From Pseudomonas sp. ICMP22404 (lineage in GTDB: Bacteria; Pseudomonadota; Gammaproteobacteria; Pseudomonadales; Pseudomonadaceae), in contig NZ_VCNG01000021.1 in NCBI RefSeq assembly GCF_006227205.1, positions 41,456-105,455 on the forward strand: a DNA stretch of 64,000 bases, written 5' to 3'. Made by a program: the position numbers and the translations under genes. Under the pieces are notes generated by a model, which saw only the letters and a list, made by a program, of their open reading frames with translations, ran no database searches and had not been told where the DNA came from. Shown here piece after piece: positions 37,493-45,621 of this stretch; the stretch's first letter is position 1, and the number at the start of each line of letters is the position of its first letter.

Positions 37493-37637
37493 GACACACG
37501 CCTCTCGCCATACGGACGAGTCGAAAAAAACAAGACATAAGACTCTTGCAAAAATGAACGCAGCGACCAGATCAAGCGCCCGATAACAGCGCCAGCAGCC
37601 CATACAAACAGCTTTGCAAGAGACTCACCCCACAAAC

Positions 37638-37666
37638 GAAAAAGCCCCGTCGCAAGACAGGGCTTC
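37638..37666 (-). terminator. Terminator between rpmA and obg
   Basis: On the minus strand a GC-rich stem of AGCCCTGTC with GACGGGGCT around a four-base loop is followed by TTTTTCG. It lies 17 bases after the rpmA stop and may reduce readthrough into obg. Confidence 0.85.
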
Positions 37667-37682
37667 TCCAGCATTCTCGCGA

Positions 37683-37940
37683 TTAAGCCGCGACAACGCT
37701 CACGTAACGGCGGTTGAACGCGCCCTTTACTTCGAACTTGATCACGCCTTCGATTTTAGCGAAGAGGGTGTGATCCTTACCCATGCCTACACCGTAACCG
37801 GCGTGGAATTGGGTGCCGCGCTGACGCACGATGATGTTGCCCGGAATGATTTTCTGGCCGCCATACATCTTCACGCCAAGGCGTTTGGCTTCTGAGTCGC
37901 GACCGTTACGGGTACTACCACCAGCTTTTTTGTGTGCCAT
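37683..37940 (-). CDS. rpmA: 50S ribosomal protein L27
   Basis: This 85-residue basic protein begins MAHKKAGGSTRNGRDSEAKR, the universal L27 start, with the unprocessed N-terminus typical of Gram-negatives. It is 35 bases after rplU. Confidence 0.97.
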   Translation of the reverse strand: MAHKKAGGSTRNGRDSEAKRLGVKMYGGQKIIPGNIIVRQRGTQFHAGYGVGMGKDHTLFAKIEGVIKFEVKGAFNRRYVSVVAA

Positions 37941-37975
37941 GAGTTCAATTCTCCTAGTGAGGAATTAGGCTGAAA

Positions 37976-38290
37976 TTAAGCCTGAATACCGGTGATTTTG
38001 ATCTCGGTGTACCACTGGCGGTGGCCCATACGCTTCATGTGGTGCTTACGACGACGGAACTTGATGATGCGGACTTTATCGTGACGACCTTGGGAGATCA
38101 CTTCAGCCACAACGGTCGCGCCAGCAACAACTGGAGCACCGATATTCACGTCATCGCCATTGGCGACCAACAGAACGCGATCAAAAGTCACGGATTCGCC
38201 GGTAGCGACTTCCAGTTTTTCGATCTTCAGGTATTCACCTGGGGCGACCTTGTATTGCTTGCCACCAGTAACGATTACTGCATAAGACAT
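37976..38290 (-). CDS. rplU: 50S ribosomal protein L21
   Basis: This 104-residue protein begins MSYAVIVTGGKQYKVAPGEY and contains RRRKHHMKRMGHRQWYTEIK, both diagnostic of L21. GGAGAAATACC precedes the ATG at 38290; a longer frame to 38506 runs through the promoter. It heads the rplU-rpmA unit. Confidence 0.97.
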   Translation of the reverse strand: MSYAVIVTGGKQYKVAPGEYLKIEKLEVATGESVTFDRVLLVANGDDVNIGAPVVAGATVVAEVISQGRHDKVRIIKFRRRKHHMKRMGHRQWYTEIKITGIQA

Positions 38291-38421
38291 GGTATTTCTC
38301 CGATAATCCTGCTCACCCAGCGCTTTAGAAGAAGAGGTATTGGCTGGCATGGCTGCATGGGCTGGAAGGCCCGGATGCAATTGCGTAAGGCAGGTGCTGC
38401 CCAGGAAGTTCAGGGTGCGCG

Positions 38422-38450
38422 ATTGTACGCAAGCTGTCCTGGCGATGCAA
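38422..38450 (-). promoter_or_regulatory. Sigma-70 promoter of rplU-rpmA
   Basis: On the minus strand TTGCAT and TACAAT are separated by 17 bases and followed by a GC-rich discriminator CGCGCACCC, the layout of growth-rate-regulated ribosomal promoters. Confidence 0.75.
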
Positions 38451-38468
38451 GTAGCCGTCCATCGTGCC

Positions 38469-38497
38469 TTGACAGCCCCGGACGTGGGTCCTAGCAT
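38469..38497 (+). promoter_or_regulatory. Sigma-70 promoter of ispB
   Basis: TTGACA (38469-38474) and TAGCAT (38492-38497) are separated by 17 bases. The promoter is back to back with the rplU promoter and places the start site about 25 bases before the ispB ATG. Confidence 0.75.
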
Positions 38498-38529
38498 GCC
38501 GCGCAACCCTTCTGGAGCGCCTGTCGCTG

Positions 38530-39498
38530 ATGCAACCCCAAGCTTTCTACCGCGCAGTGGCGGACGATTTTAGTGCCGTCGACGGCATCATCAAGAAGCA
38601 GCTGACTTCCCGAGTGCCGCTGGTGTCGAAAATCGGCGACTACATCACCTCGGCTGGCGGCAAGCGCCTACGACCTTTATTGGTGCTCCTGTGTGGCAAG
38701 GCCCTGGGCCGCGAAGGCGACGACCTGCGTCTGCTGGCTGCCACCATCGAATTCCTGCATACCGCCACCTTGCTGCATGACGACGTGGTCGACATGTCCG
38801 GCATGCGACGTGGCCGCTCGACCGCCAATGCCATGTGGGGCAACGCCCCGAGCGTACTGGTGGGCGACTTCCTGTATTCGCGCTCGTTCGAAATGATGGT
38901 CGAACTGGGCTCGATGCCGGTGATGAAGATCCTGTCCCAGGCCACTCGCATCATCGCTGAAGGCGAAGTACTGCAGTTGTCCAAGGTGCGTGACGCCAGC
39001 ACCACCGAGGAAACCTACATGGAGGTCATCCGCGGCAAGACTGCGATGCTCTTCGAAGCCTCGACCCACAGCGCCGCCGCGCTGGCCGGCGCGACCGCCG
39101 AGCAGAGCGAAGCGCTGCGCACCTTCGGCGATCACCTGGGCGTGGCCTTCCAGTTGGTGGACGACCTGCTGGACTACAAGGGCGACGCCGAAACCCTGGG
39201 CAAGAACGTCGGTGACGACCTCGCCGAGGGCAAGCCGACCTTGCCGCTGATCTACACCATGCGCGAAGGTACGCCAGAACAGGCGGCCCTGGTACGCCAG
39301 GCCATCCAGAAAGGCGGGATCGAAGACCTGGAAAGCATTCGCGCAGCGGTCGAAGCCTCCGGCTCGCTGGACTACACCGCGAAACTGGCCCGGGACTACG
39401 TCGCCCGCGCAATCAAATGCCTCGATGCCCTGCCGGCCAGCGAATACCGCGATGCCCTGGTGGAATTGAGCGAGTTTGCGGTCGCCCGTACCCATTGA
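38530..39498 (+). CDS. ispB: Polyprenyl (octaprenyl/solanesyl) diphosphate synthase
   Basis: This 322-residue trans-prenyltransferase makes the side chain of ubiquinone. It has the two Asp-rich motifs LLHDDVVDMSGMRRG and QLVDDLLDYKGD, and GGKRLRPLLVLL near the N-terminus. Pseudomonas has ubiquinone-9, so a solanesyl product is likely, but chain length cannot be read from these motifs with certainty. The gene is divergent from rplU, a conserved arrangement. Confidence 0.94.
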   Translation: MQPQAFYRAVADDFSAVDGIIKKQLTSRVPLVSKIGDYITSAGGKRLRPLLVLLCGKALGREGDDLRLLAATIEFLHTATLLHDDVVDMSGMRRGRSTANAMWGNAPSVLVGDFLYSRSFEMMVELGSMPVMKILSQATRIIAEGEVLQLSKVRDASTTEETYMEVIRGKTAMLFEASTHSAAALAGATAEQSEALRTFGDHLGVAFQLVDDLLDYKGDAETLGKNVGDDLAEGKPTLPLIYTMREGTPEQAALVRQAIQKGGIEDLESIRAAVEASGSLDYTAKLARDYVARAIKCLDALPASEYRDALVELSEFAVARTH

Positions 39499-39511
39499 TC
39501 CAAGGGCTTTT

Positions 39512-39643
39512 TGTGGCGAGGGGATTTATCCCCGCTGGGGCGCGAAGCGGCCCCAAGGATGCTTGAGCCGATGGACCAATGACGGTGGGGCATAATTTTT
39601 GGGGCTGCTTCGCAGCCCAACGGGGATAAATCCCCTCGCCACA
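39512..39643. repeat. Inverted repeat pair of the GGGGATAAATCCCC family
   Basis: Ends TGTGGCGAGGGGATTTATCC and GGATAAATCCCCTCGCCACA, with an inner GGGGCTGCTTCGCAGCCC hairpin. It lies between ispB and yjdM. Confidence 0.87.
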
Positions 39644-39726
39644 ATGCCTTCGCAGCACCACCCGCCTCGCAAAAAAACCCTATATAATGTGCGCCCTTTT
39701 GCCCTCCTGATACCCAAGGAACCTTA

Positions 39727-40068
39727 GTGAGCACGTTGCCACCCTGCCCGAAATGCAATTCCGAATACACTTACGAAGACGGTACTCAACTGGTCTGCCC
39801 GGAGTGTGCCCACGAATGGTCTGCCAGCGGGGAAGTCGAAGCGGCGTCCGATGACACCGTGAAGAAAGACTCGGTCGGCAACGTCCTGCAGGACGGCGAC
39901 ACCATTACCGTGATCAAGGACCTCAAGGTCAAGGGCACGTCGCTGGTGGTCAAGGTGGGCACCAAGGTCAAGAACATCCGCCTGTGCGACGGCGATCATG
40001 ACATCGACTGCAAGATCGATGGCATCGGCCCGATGAAACTCAAATCCGAGTTTGTCAGAAAAGTCTGA
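39727..40068 (+). CDS. yjdM: YjdM (PhnA-like) zinc ribbon protein
   Basis: This 113-residue protein has an N-terminal zinc ribbon (CPKCNSEYTYEDGTQLVCPEC) and the C-terminal SH3-like domain (VLQDGDTITVIKDLKVKGTS). It matches YjdM, formerly PhnA, which despite its old name is not shown to act in phosphonate metabolism. It uses a GTG start with AAGGAACCTTA upstream. A TATAAT at 39683-39688 is a good -10 element, but I see no convincing -35. Confidence 0.92.
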   Translation: MSTLPPCPKCNSEYTYEDGTQLVCPECAHEWSASGEVEAASDDTVKKDSVGNVLQDGDTITVIKDLKVKGTSLVVKVGTKVKNIRLCDGDHDIDCKIDGIGPMKLKSEFVRKV

Positions 40069-40079
40069 GCCTTCTGTAT

Positions 40080-40106
40080 ACCATCCCACGCCTCGCGTGG
40101 GATGGT
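40080..40106. other. Strong hairpin downstream of yjdM
   Basis: Perfect 12-base arms ACCATCCCACGC and complement with a three-base loop begin 11 bases after the yjdM stop. There is no T run, so it may be an mRNA 3' end or a Rho-linked structure rather than an intrinsic terminator. Confidence 0.7.
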
Positions 40107-40225
40107 GCCTCGCCCTCCCCGCCTCAGCCCCGCTCTGCACATGCCAGCCAAACGCCAGTCGCCGTGAGCTGCGACAACCCATCGTCAGAAAACAAACCGG
40201 AATACAAATAGAGCCTTGCTATTTC

Positions 40226-40244
40226 GATAATAAGAATTATTCTC
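40226..40244 (+). promoter_or_regulatory. Fur box
   Basis: GATAATAAGAATTATTCTC matches 15 of 19 positions of the known Fur consensus GATAATGATAATCATTATC. It ends 27 bases before the ATG of the small gene at 40272, so iron repression of that gene is expected. Confidence 0.78.
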
Positions 40245-40271
40245 ATCAAACCCATCAAGGAGATGAGAACC

Positions 40272-40529
40272 ATGACTTATTTGATCGATGCCTGGCTGGA
40301 CCGCCCACATCCCTACCTCAGGATCCTGCATCGGGAAACCGGGGAAGTCTGTGCGGTGCTTGAAGAAGAAGCCTTGAGCGAACTACAGGATCAGGGAGAT
40401 CTGGACATCAACAGCCTGAACTCCAGCGAACCGCTGGTGCTCAAGGAGCTGGTGCGAAACCTGTTCCTGTTCTGCTATGCCCGGGCATTGCGCCCGACGA
40501 GTGATTTCAATGGCAAGTTTCACGGATGA
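40272..40529 (+). CDS. Small iron-regulated hypothetical protein (PA4570-like, 85 aa)
   Basis: This 85-residue acidic protein begins MTYLIDAWLDRPHPYLRILH and has no signal peptide or membrane helix. AAGGAG lies nine bases before this ATG; the ATG at 40263 abuts the same site and is too close. The Fur box just upstream suggests expression under iron starvation, and I recall that the positional counterpart in PAO1 (PA4570) is iron-repressed. Molecular function is unknown. Confidence 0.85.
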   Translation: MTYLIDAWLDRPHPYLRILHRETGEVCAVLEEEALSELQDQGDLDINSLNSSEPLVLKELVRNLFLFCYARALRPTSDFNGKFHG

Positions 40530-40540
40530 GCACACAAGCC

Positions 40541-40630
40541 CTGTGGGAGCGAGCCCGCTCGCGATGACGGCGTGTCAGTCAACATTAACTCGACTGACTG
40601 ACCGCCATCGCGAGCAAACCCGCTCCCACA
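40541..40630. repeat. REPIN between the Fur-box gene and fklB
   Basis: An inverted pair has ends CTGTGGGAGCGAGCCCGCTC and CGCTCCCACA. Confidence 0.88.
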
Positions 40631-40646
40631 AAGGCCTGCTATTGCC

Positions 40647-41264
40647 TTACAGAACGTCCAGCAGCTCGACGTCGAACACCAGAACGCTGTGCGGCGGGAT
40701 GCTACCAACGCCCTGGGCGCCGTAAGCCAGTTCGCTCGGCACGTACAGGCGCCATTTGCTGCCGGCATTCATCAGTTGCAGCGCCTCGGTCCAGCCTGGG
40801 ATCACGCCGCCCACCGGGAATTCGGCTGGCTGGCCACGATCGTAGGAGCTGTCGAACACGGTGCCATCGATCAGGGTGCCGTGGTAGTGGGTACGCACCT
40901 GGTCTTCACGGGTCGGCTTGGCGCCTTCACCCTGGGTCAGCACTTCGAATTGCAGGCCCGAAGCCAGGGTGGTGATGCCGTCGCGCTTGGCATTTTCAGC
41001 CAGGAACGCACGACCTTCGCCCGCAGCGGCTTCGGCTTTGGCGGCCGCTTCGGCCTGCATGATTTCGCGGATGACCTTGAAGCTGGCGGACATTTCTTCC
41101 TGGCCCACACGGCTTGGCTTGCCGGCGAAGGCGTCGGTCAGGCCGGCCAGGATCGCATCCAGGCTGACGCCCGGTGGCGGGTTGTCGCGCAACTGGTCGC
41201 CCAGTTGACGGCCAATGCCGTAGCTGACGCGGGTTTCGTCGGTGGACAGGTTAACTTCGGACAT
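40647..41264 (-). CDS. fklB: FKBP-type peptidyl-prolyl isomerase FklB
   Basis: This 205-residue FKBP has an N-terminal dimerisation domain (TRVSYGIGRQLGDQLRDNPP) and a C-terminal FKBP catalytic domain (VRTHYHGTLIDGTVFDSSYD, VIPGWTEALQLMNAGSKWRL, AYGAQGVGSIPPHSVLVFDV). No signal peptide is seen from the start at 41264, which has GGAG upstream, so the cytoplasmic FklB (FKBP22) assignment is preferred over periplasmic FkpA or Mip. The in-frame extension to 41393 lacks support. Confidence 0.92.
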   Translation of the reverse strand: MSEVNLSTDETRVSYGIGRQLGDQLRDNPPPGVSLDAILAGLTDAFAGKPSRVGQEEMSASFKVIREIMQAEAAAKAEAAAGEGRAFLAENAKRDGITTLASGLQFEVLTQGEGAKPTREDQVRTHYHGTLIDGTVFDSSYDRGQPAEFPVGGVIPGWTEALQLMNAGSKWRLYVPSELAYGAQGVGSIPPHSVLVFDVELLDVL

Positions 41265-41459
41265 GCTGCTGCTCCGCTGTGCGGACGGCTCGGGAATGGC
41301 CGTGCGTGACACAGCGCCTCCCGGAGCGCCCGGAACCAAAAGGGCGAGCAGACTAGCACAGATGCCATGACGGATGACGAGCGCCCACGTCAAAGTGACT
41401 CGCCGGAAACGACAACGCCCGTCTGCCTCTCGACAGACGGGCGCTGCGCCAATGGGGGT

Positions 41460-41625
41460 CTAGTGGCCTGTGTGGCTAATTCGTTTACTCAACTTCGAGT
41501 GCCAGGACTTGCCAGGCTGCGTTGCCATTCCTTGCCGTAGCGGGGCTACGACTCGTCATGGCGCCTTGCCTGGCAAGCCCTGGCACTCGAATTTGAGTAC
41601 TCGAATTAGCCGTACAGGCCACTAG
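41460..41625. mobile_element. Complete CTAG-flanked palindromic MITE-like element
   Basis: The element of about 158 bases is bounded by CTAG on both sides. Its ends TGGCCTGTGTGGCTAATTCG and CGAATTAGCCGTACAGGCCA match at 18 of 20 positions as inverted repeats, and the similarity continues inward (TTCGAGTGCCAGG with CCTGGCACTCGAA) to a central CGTAGC hairpin. It has no coding capacity. The right CTAG supplies the TAG stop of the UPF0114 gene. The CTAG flank is compatible with the target preference known for some IS5-family elements; that relation is inference. Confidence 0.72.
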
Positions 41626-42110
41626 TGCTTGGTCAGCTTGTCCAGGTAGCCCATGGCGAACGCCGACACCACGAAGGTCATGTGGATGATCACGTACCAC
41701 TTCAGGTGTTCGGGATCGACGTTCTTGGCGTCCATGAAAATGCGCAGCAGGTGGATGGAGGAAATGGCCACGATGGAGGCGGCGACTTTCATCTTCAGGG
41801 ATGAAGAGTCCATGGTGCCCAGCCAGTTGAGCTTTTCCTTGTCGGAATCGATATCCAGTTGCGAGACGAAGTTCTCGTAGCCGGAAATCATCACCATCAC
41901 CAACAGGCCGCCCACCAGCGCCATGTCGATCAGCGACAGCAGCACCAGGATCAGGTCGGACTCGGCCATGGAAAACACGTTGGGGATGACGTGAAAGACT
42001 TCCTGGAAGAATTTCAACGCCAGGGCCAACAGTCCCAGGGACAGCCCGAAGTAGATCGGCGCCAGCAGCCAACGGGAGGCGTACATTGCATTTTCGATAA
42101 AGCGTTCCAT
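41622..42110 (-). CDS. UPF0114 / TIGR00645 family inner-membrane protein (YqhA-like)
   Basis: This 162-residue protein begins MERFIENAMYASRWLLAPIY and has about four membrane helices, with the conserved IDMALVGGLLVMVMISGYENFVS segment and the cytoplasmic WLGTMDSSSLKMKVAASIVA motif of UPF0114. Its biochemical role is not established. The stop codon coincides with the terminal CTAG of the adjacent MITE-like element; the last residues (YLDKLTKH) look family-like, so the gene is probably intact. Confidence 0.9.
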   Translation of the reverse strand: MERFIENAMYASRWLLAPIYFGLSLGLLALALKFFQEVFHVIPNVFSMAESDLILVLLSLIDMALVGGLLVMVMISGYENFVSQLDIDSDKEKLNWLGTMDSSSLKMKVAASIVAISSIHLLRIFMDAKNVDPEHLKWYVIIHMTFVVSAFAMGYLDKLTKH

Positions 42111-42233
42111 TGAATCTCACACCAGGGACAGAAAATGGCGGCGAGTATATCAGCCACGACGGGCCCCACAAACGCCAGGGCCGTCCCTGGCCGCTGTCTC
42201 TGGTGTCAGGTTCCGGGTGCCGGAATCCGCTCC

Positions 42234-42575
42234 TCAATGGGGCGGACGGAATTCGAAGCCGCCGGCACTGCGGCAACGACCGCCATTGATCTCGCGTAGC
42301 TGGGCTTGCATGTGCAGGCACCAGATCTGTGGGTCGTTGGCCAGCTCATAACCATGCAAGGTCAGCGCCTGGACGATGGTGTCGAGGATGGATTCGGCGG
42401 CATTCGGGCCGGGAAACGGGCCTTGGGCCTTGAGTGCGGAAGGTTGTTCACCGGCCATTCCGGCGGCGAACAACAGGGTCCACATGCCGGTATCTCCCGC
42501 CAGCGGACGAATGGCGCATTCGATACGCGTGACAAGACCCAGGCATTGACGGGTGAGGCAAAGGTTGCGCGACAT
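42234..42575 (-). CDS. Conserved hypothetical protein (PA4575-like, 113 aa)
   Basis: This 113-residue protein starts MSRNLCLTRQCLGLVTRIEC at 42575 with GAGGGGCG upstream. It contains GMWTLLFAAGMAGEQPSALK and a C-terminal HMQAQLREINGGRCRSAGGF, with several cysteines. I know no function; its position next to the Lon-like gene parallels a hypothetical gene in PAO1. The frame extends further upstream to 42689 but without support. Confidence 0.75.
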   Translation of the reverse strand: MSRNLCLTRQCLGLVTRIECAIRPLAGDTGMWTLLFAAGMAGEQPSALKAQGPFPGPNAAESILDTIVQALTLHGYELANDPQIWCLHMQAQLREINGGRCRSAGGFEFRPPH

Positions 42576-42777
42576 GGCGGCGCCCCTCAGTGATACGGTA
42601 TTCAGCCCCGGGGGAGGCTGTTTCGATCCGATGATGACTCTCGTTATCCTTGAACTGAGGATAGAAGAAAAGTTCCGCTTGCAAGCCAAGCGAGACCAGA
42701 AGGCGCCGAATGGTCATAGTGTGAATATTGACGCCAAGAGCGTGGCATTTTTCACAAGAAATGACCGTAAAACCTAT

Positions 42778-42867
42778 TGTGGGAGCGGGTTTGCTCGCGA
42801 AGACGGAATACCAGTCGAGATAACTGTGACTGACATACCGCCTTCGCGAGCAAGCCCGCTCCCACAT
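42778..42867. repeat. REPIN upstream of the Lon-like protease stop
   Basis: An inverted pair has ends TGTGGGAGCGGGTTTGCTCG and GAGCAAGCCCGCTCCCACA. The 313-base gap between 42575 and 42889 shows no other feature. Confidence 0.88.
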
Positions 42868-42888
42868 GGATCGCCTATTCGATGAGCA

Positions 42889-45327
42889 TCAAGCCGGCTT
42901 GGTCTCCGCCAAGGCTTCTTGCGCCAGTTCCTTTTCCGCCTCCTTGATGTCGTCTTCGCTGATCATCTCGGCGATCACCCTCAGCCGCTCCACCACGCGG
43001 GCGTTGACGCTGCCCTCCGGGAACTCGCCGTTCTCATCCGGCTCACCCGCGGGCTCACCCACCAGCAGGCTCAGGGCCTCGTCGGCCTGGCGCACGGCAT
43101 ACACATGGAACTGCCCCGCCCGGACGGCGGCCAGCACCTTCTCATCAAGCATCAGGGTAGCGACGTTGGCCTGGGGAATGATTGCCCCCTGCTCGCCGGT
43201 CAGCCCACGGGCTTCACAGAGACGGAAGAAGCCTTCGATCTTCTCGTTGACCCCACCCACCGCCTGCACTTCCCCGAACTGGTTGATCGAGCCGGTAATA
43301 GCGAAGCACTGCTTCAACGGTGTCTTCGACAACGCGGAAATCAGCGTGCAAGCCTCGCCCAGGGAGGCGCTGTCGCCGTCGACATACCCGTAGGACTGCT
43401 CCAGGGCGATACTGGCCGAAATCGCCAACGGGAATTCCTGGGCGTAGCGGCTGCCCAGGTAACCGGTCAGGATCATCACGCCCTTGGAGTGAATCGGCTG
43501 GCCGAGGTTGACCTCACGCTCGATGTCGACGATACCGCTGCCGCCCGGGTACACCGTGGCGGAGATCCGCGCCGGCACACCGAACGCCGAGTCGCCCACC
43601 TCCAGCACCGTCAACCCGTTGCATTTGCCGACGGCCGCACCGTCGGTGTCGATCAGGATGATCCCCGCCAGCATGTCGTCGAGGATCCGCGCCGAAACCC
43701 GCCCGGTGCGGGTGGCCTTGGCCTTGAGGGCGCGCTCGATGTGGCCGGCGTCGGTCATCTCGTCACCGGCCAGTTGACGGATGAAGTCCGCCTCGCTGAC
43801 CAGTTGGAACAGATCGCCGATACGGGCCGACAAGCGCCCCTGGTGTTCGGCCAGGCGGGCACTGTAGGTGGCCAGGCGCGCCACCGCATCGGCGGTCAGC
43901 GGCGCCATGCCTTCTTCCGAGGTGCGGGTCTTGAGCAACTGAGCGAACTGCTCCAGGCTTTCGTCGCCCATCGGGATGTCTTCGTCGAAGTCCACCAGCA
44001 CGCGAAACATTTCCTGGAAGTCCGAATCCAGGTCCTGCAAGGCGTAGTAGAGCTGGCGAGCGCCGATGATTACGACCTTGACCTGCAACGGGATGTGCTG
44101 CGGCGTGAGGGTCACCGTGGCCAACCGGCCCAGCTCGCCCAGGGGTGACTCCATTTTCAGCTTGCGCGATTGCAGGGCACGCTTGAGCGCGTCCCAGACG
44201 AACGGCTCGCCGAGCATTTTTTCCGCTTCGAGGATCAGGAAGCCACCGTTGGCCCGATGCAAGGCACCGGGACGCAGCTGCCGATACGTGGTGTAGAGCG
44301 CGCCTTGGTCGGTGCTGTACTCGATGCGCCCGAACAGGTTGTCGTAGGTCGGGTGCGGTTCGAACACCACCGGTGCGCCGCCGCTCGCCGGATGCCCCAC
44401 TACCAGGCTCGGCGCATATTGCTCCTCCAGCATTTTGCGAGCGATGGCGTCGGTCTTGCTGTCGTCCACCAGTTGCTCGACCACCGTGCGGAGCAGGTTG
44501 ACCTGCATCGCCTGCAGGTAACCGCAGACTGCCGCGTTCTCCGCGTATTTTTCCGACAGCGGCGCCAACAGGGGCTGCAGCGCCAGGGTGATGGTTTCTT
44601 CGTTGAGCTGGCGCAACTGGTTGCTGGATTCACGCTTCCATTGCGGCAGGCTGGCGAGTTCTTCGTTCAGACGCTCTTCCAGGCCGGAGATGTCTTCATG
44701 GAAACGCTCGCGCTCGGACTCAGGCAACTGGGCGAATTCCGCTTCATCCAGGGCCTTGCCGTCGCTCATCGGGGTGAAAGCGATATTGCTGCTGTCACGG
44801 TACAGCGCGACATCCTTCTCCAGGGCCAGACGCTCGATGACATCCAGGGCGCGGTCGTAGCGCTGGTTGAATGCCCGGTCGATGGCGCTTTTTTTCTGTT
44901 GGTAGGACGGGTGCTCGAAGACCGCCGGAAAGGTCGACAGCAGGTTGTCGATCAGGCCGTTGATGTCGCTGATGAACGCACCGGCGGTGCCCGAAGGCAG
45001 CTCCAGGGCCCGGGGTTCGCGAGGCTCATCGAAGTTGTTGACGTAGACCCAGTCCGCCGGCGTCTGCAGGCGCTTGCCTTCGGCCTTGAGATAGCGTTTT
45101 ACGAATGAAAACCGGCCGGTGCCGGGTTCGCCCATGACAAATACGTTGTAACCGGGGCGAGGCATGGCCACGCCGAACTGCAATGCTTCGACCGCACGCT
45201 CCTGGCCAAGCACACCGCGGAAGGGCTCCAGATCATTGGTGGTAGAGAAGCTGAACTGTTCAGCGGAAAACGGACGGGTCAGCGCTTCGGGCGCTAGACG
45301 CAAGCTGGCAGCAACAGGATCAGGCAT
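42889..45327 (-). CDS. Lon-like (LonB-related) AAA protease with degenerate Walker motifs
   Basis: This 812-residue cytosolic protein belongs to the Lon-like AAA_32 plus Lon_C family (E. coli relative YcbZ). The C-terminal protease domain has the Ser-Lys dyad: Ser in GDSASLGEACTLI (near residue 690) and Lys in GGVNEKIEGFF. The AAA module is unusual: the Walker A reads GEPGTGRFSF with Arg in place of the invariant Lys, and the putative Walker B reads FLILEAEKML without the Asp-Glu pair. It lacks the N-terminal domain of classical Lon. Substrates are unknown. Confidence 0.9.
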   Translation of the reverse strand: MPDPVAASLRLAPEALTRPFSAEQFSFSTTNDLEPFRGVLGQERAVEALQFGVAMPRPGYNVFVMGEPGTGRFSFVKRYLKAEGKRLQTPADWVYVNNFDEPREPRALELPSGTAGAFISDINGLIDNLLSTFPAVFEHPSYQQKKSAIDRAFNQRYDRALDVIERLALEKDVALYRDSSNIAFTPMSDGKALDEAEFAQLPESERERFHEDISGLEERLNEELASLPQWKRESSNQLRQLNEETITLALQPLLAPLSEKYAENAAVCGYLQAMQVNLLRTVVEQLVDDSKTDAIARKMLEEQYAPSLVVGHPASGGAPVVFEPHPTYDNLFGRIEYSTDQGALYTTYRQLRPGALHRANGGFLILEAEKMLGEPFVWDALKRALQSRKLKMESPLGELGRLATVTLTPQHIPLQVKVVIIGARQLYYALQDLDSDFQEMFRVLVDFDEDIPMGDESLEQFAQLLKTRTSEEGMAPLTADAVARLATYSARLAEHQGRLSARIGDLFQLVSEADFIRQLAGDEMTDAGHIERALKAKATRTGRVSARILDDMLAGIILIDTDGAAVGKCNGLTVLEVGDSAFGVPARISATVYPGGSGIVDIEREVNLGQPIHSKGVMILTGYLGSRYAQEFPLAISASIALEQSYGYVDGDSASLGEACTLISALSKTPLKQCFAITGSINQFGEVQAVGGVNEKIEGFFRLCEARGLTGEQGAIIPQANVATLMLDEKVLAAVRAGQFHVYAVRQADEALSLLVGEPAGEPDENGEFPEGSVNARVVERLRVIAEMISEDDIKEAEKELAQEALAETKPA

Positions 45328-45492
45328 CGGGCTTCCTTACATCAGGCGGGGCAGATAACGGCATTCTGGCGCCGCCCGTACCTGACTGGCAAGGAGCGCC
45401 TCAGGTCAAAGCATAGTCAACCGGCCAGGCCCTCACCGAAGTCGAGCCCCGTAACCTCATGACTTGCAGGATAGTTTTTGCAAAATGTCACG

Positions 45493-45520
45493 GAACCCTC
45501 GGATCGTGCCTAAACTCCAA
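45493..45520 (+). promoter_or_regulatory. Possible AlgU (sigma-22) promoter of the DUF3015 gene
   Basis: GAACCC and TCCAA with a 17-base spacer resemble the known AlgU consensus GAACTT-N16-17-TCTGA. It is about 95 bases before the DUF3015 start. The rest of the 294-base gap shows no gene. Confidence 0.35.
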
Positions 45521-45621
45521 ACTGCGCGGCTGGAACAATAACCGGCCCACTGGCACGAGTGGTTGAGGCCACGAAGGCGCCAGACCCTGTCCATTGGTAT
45601 GCACATAAAGAGAACATAGCT

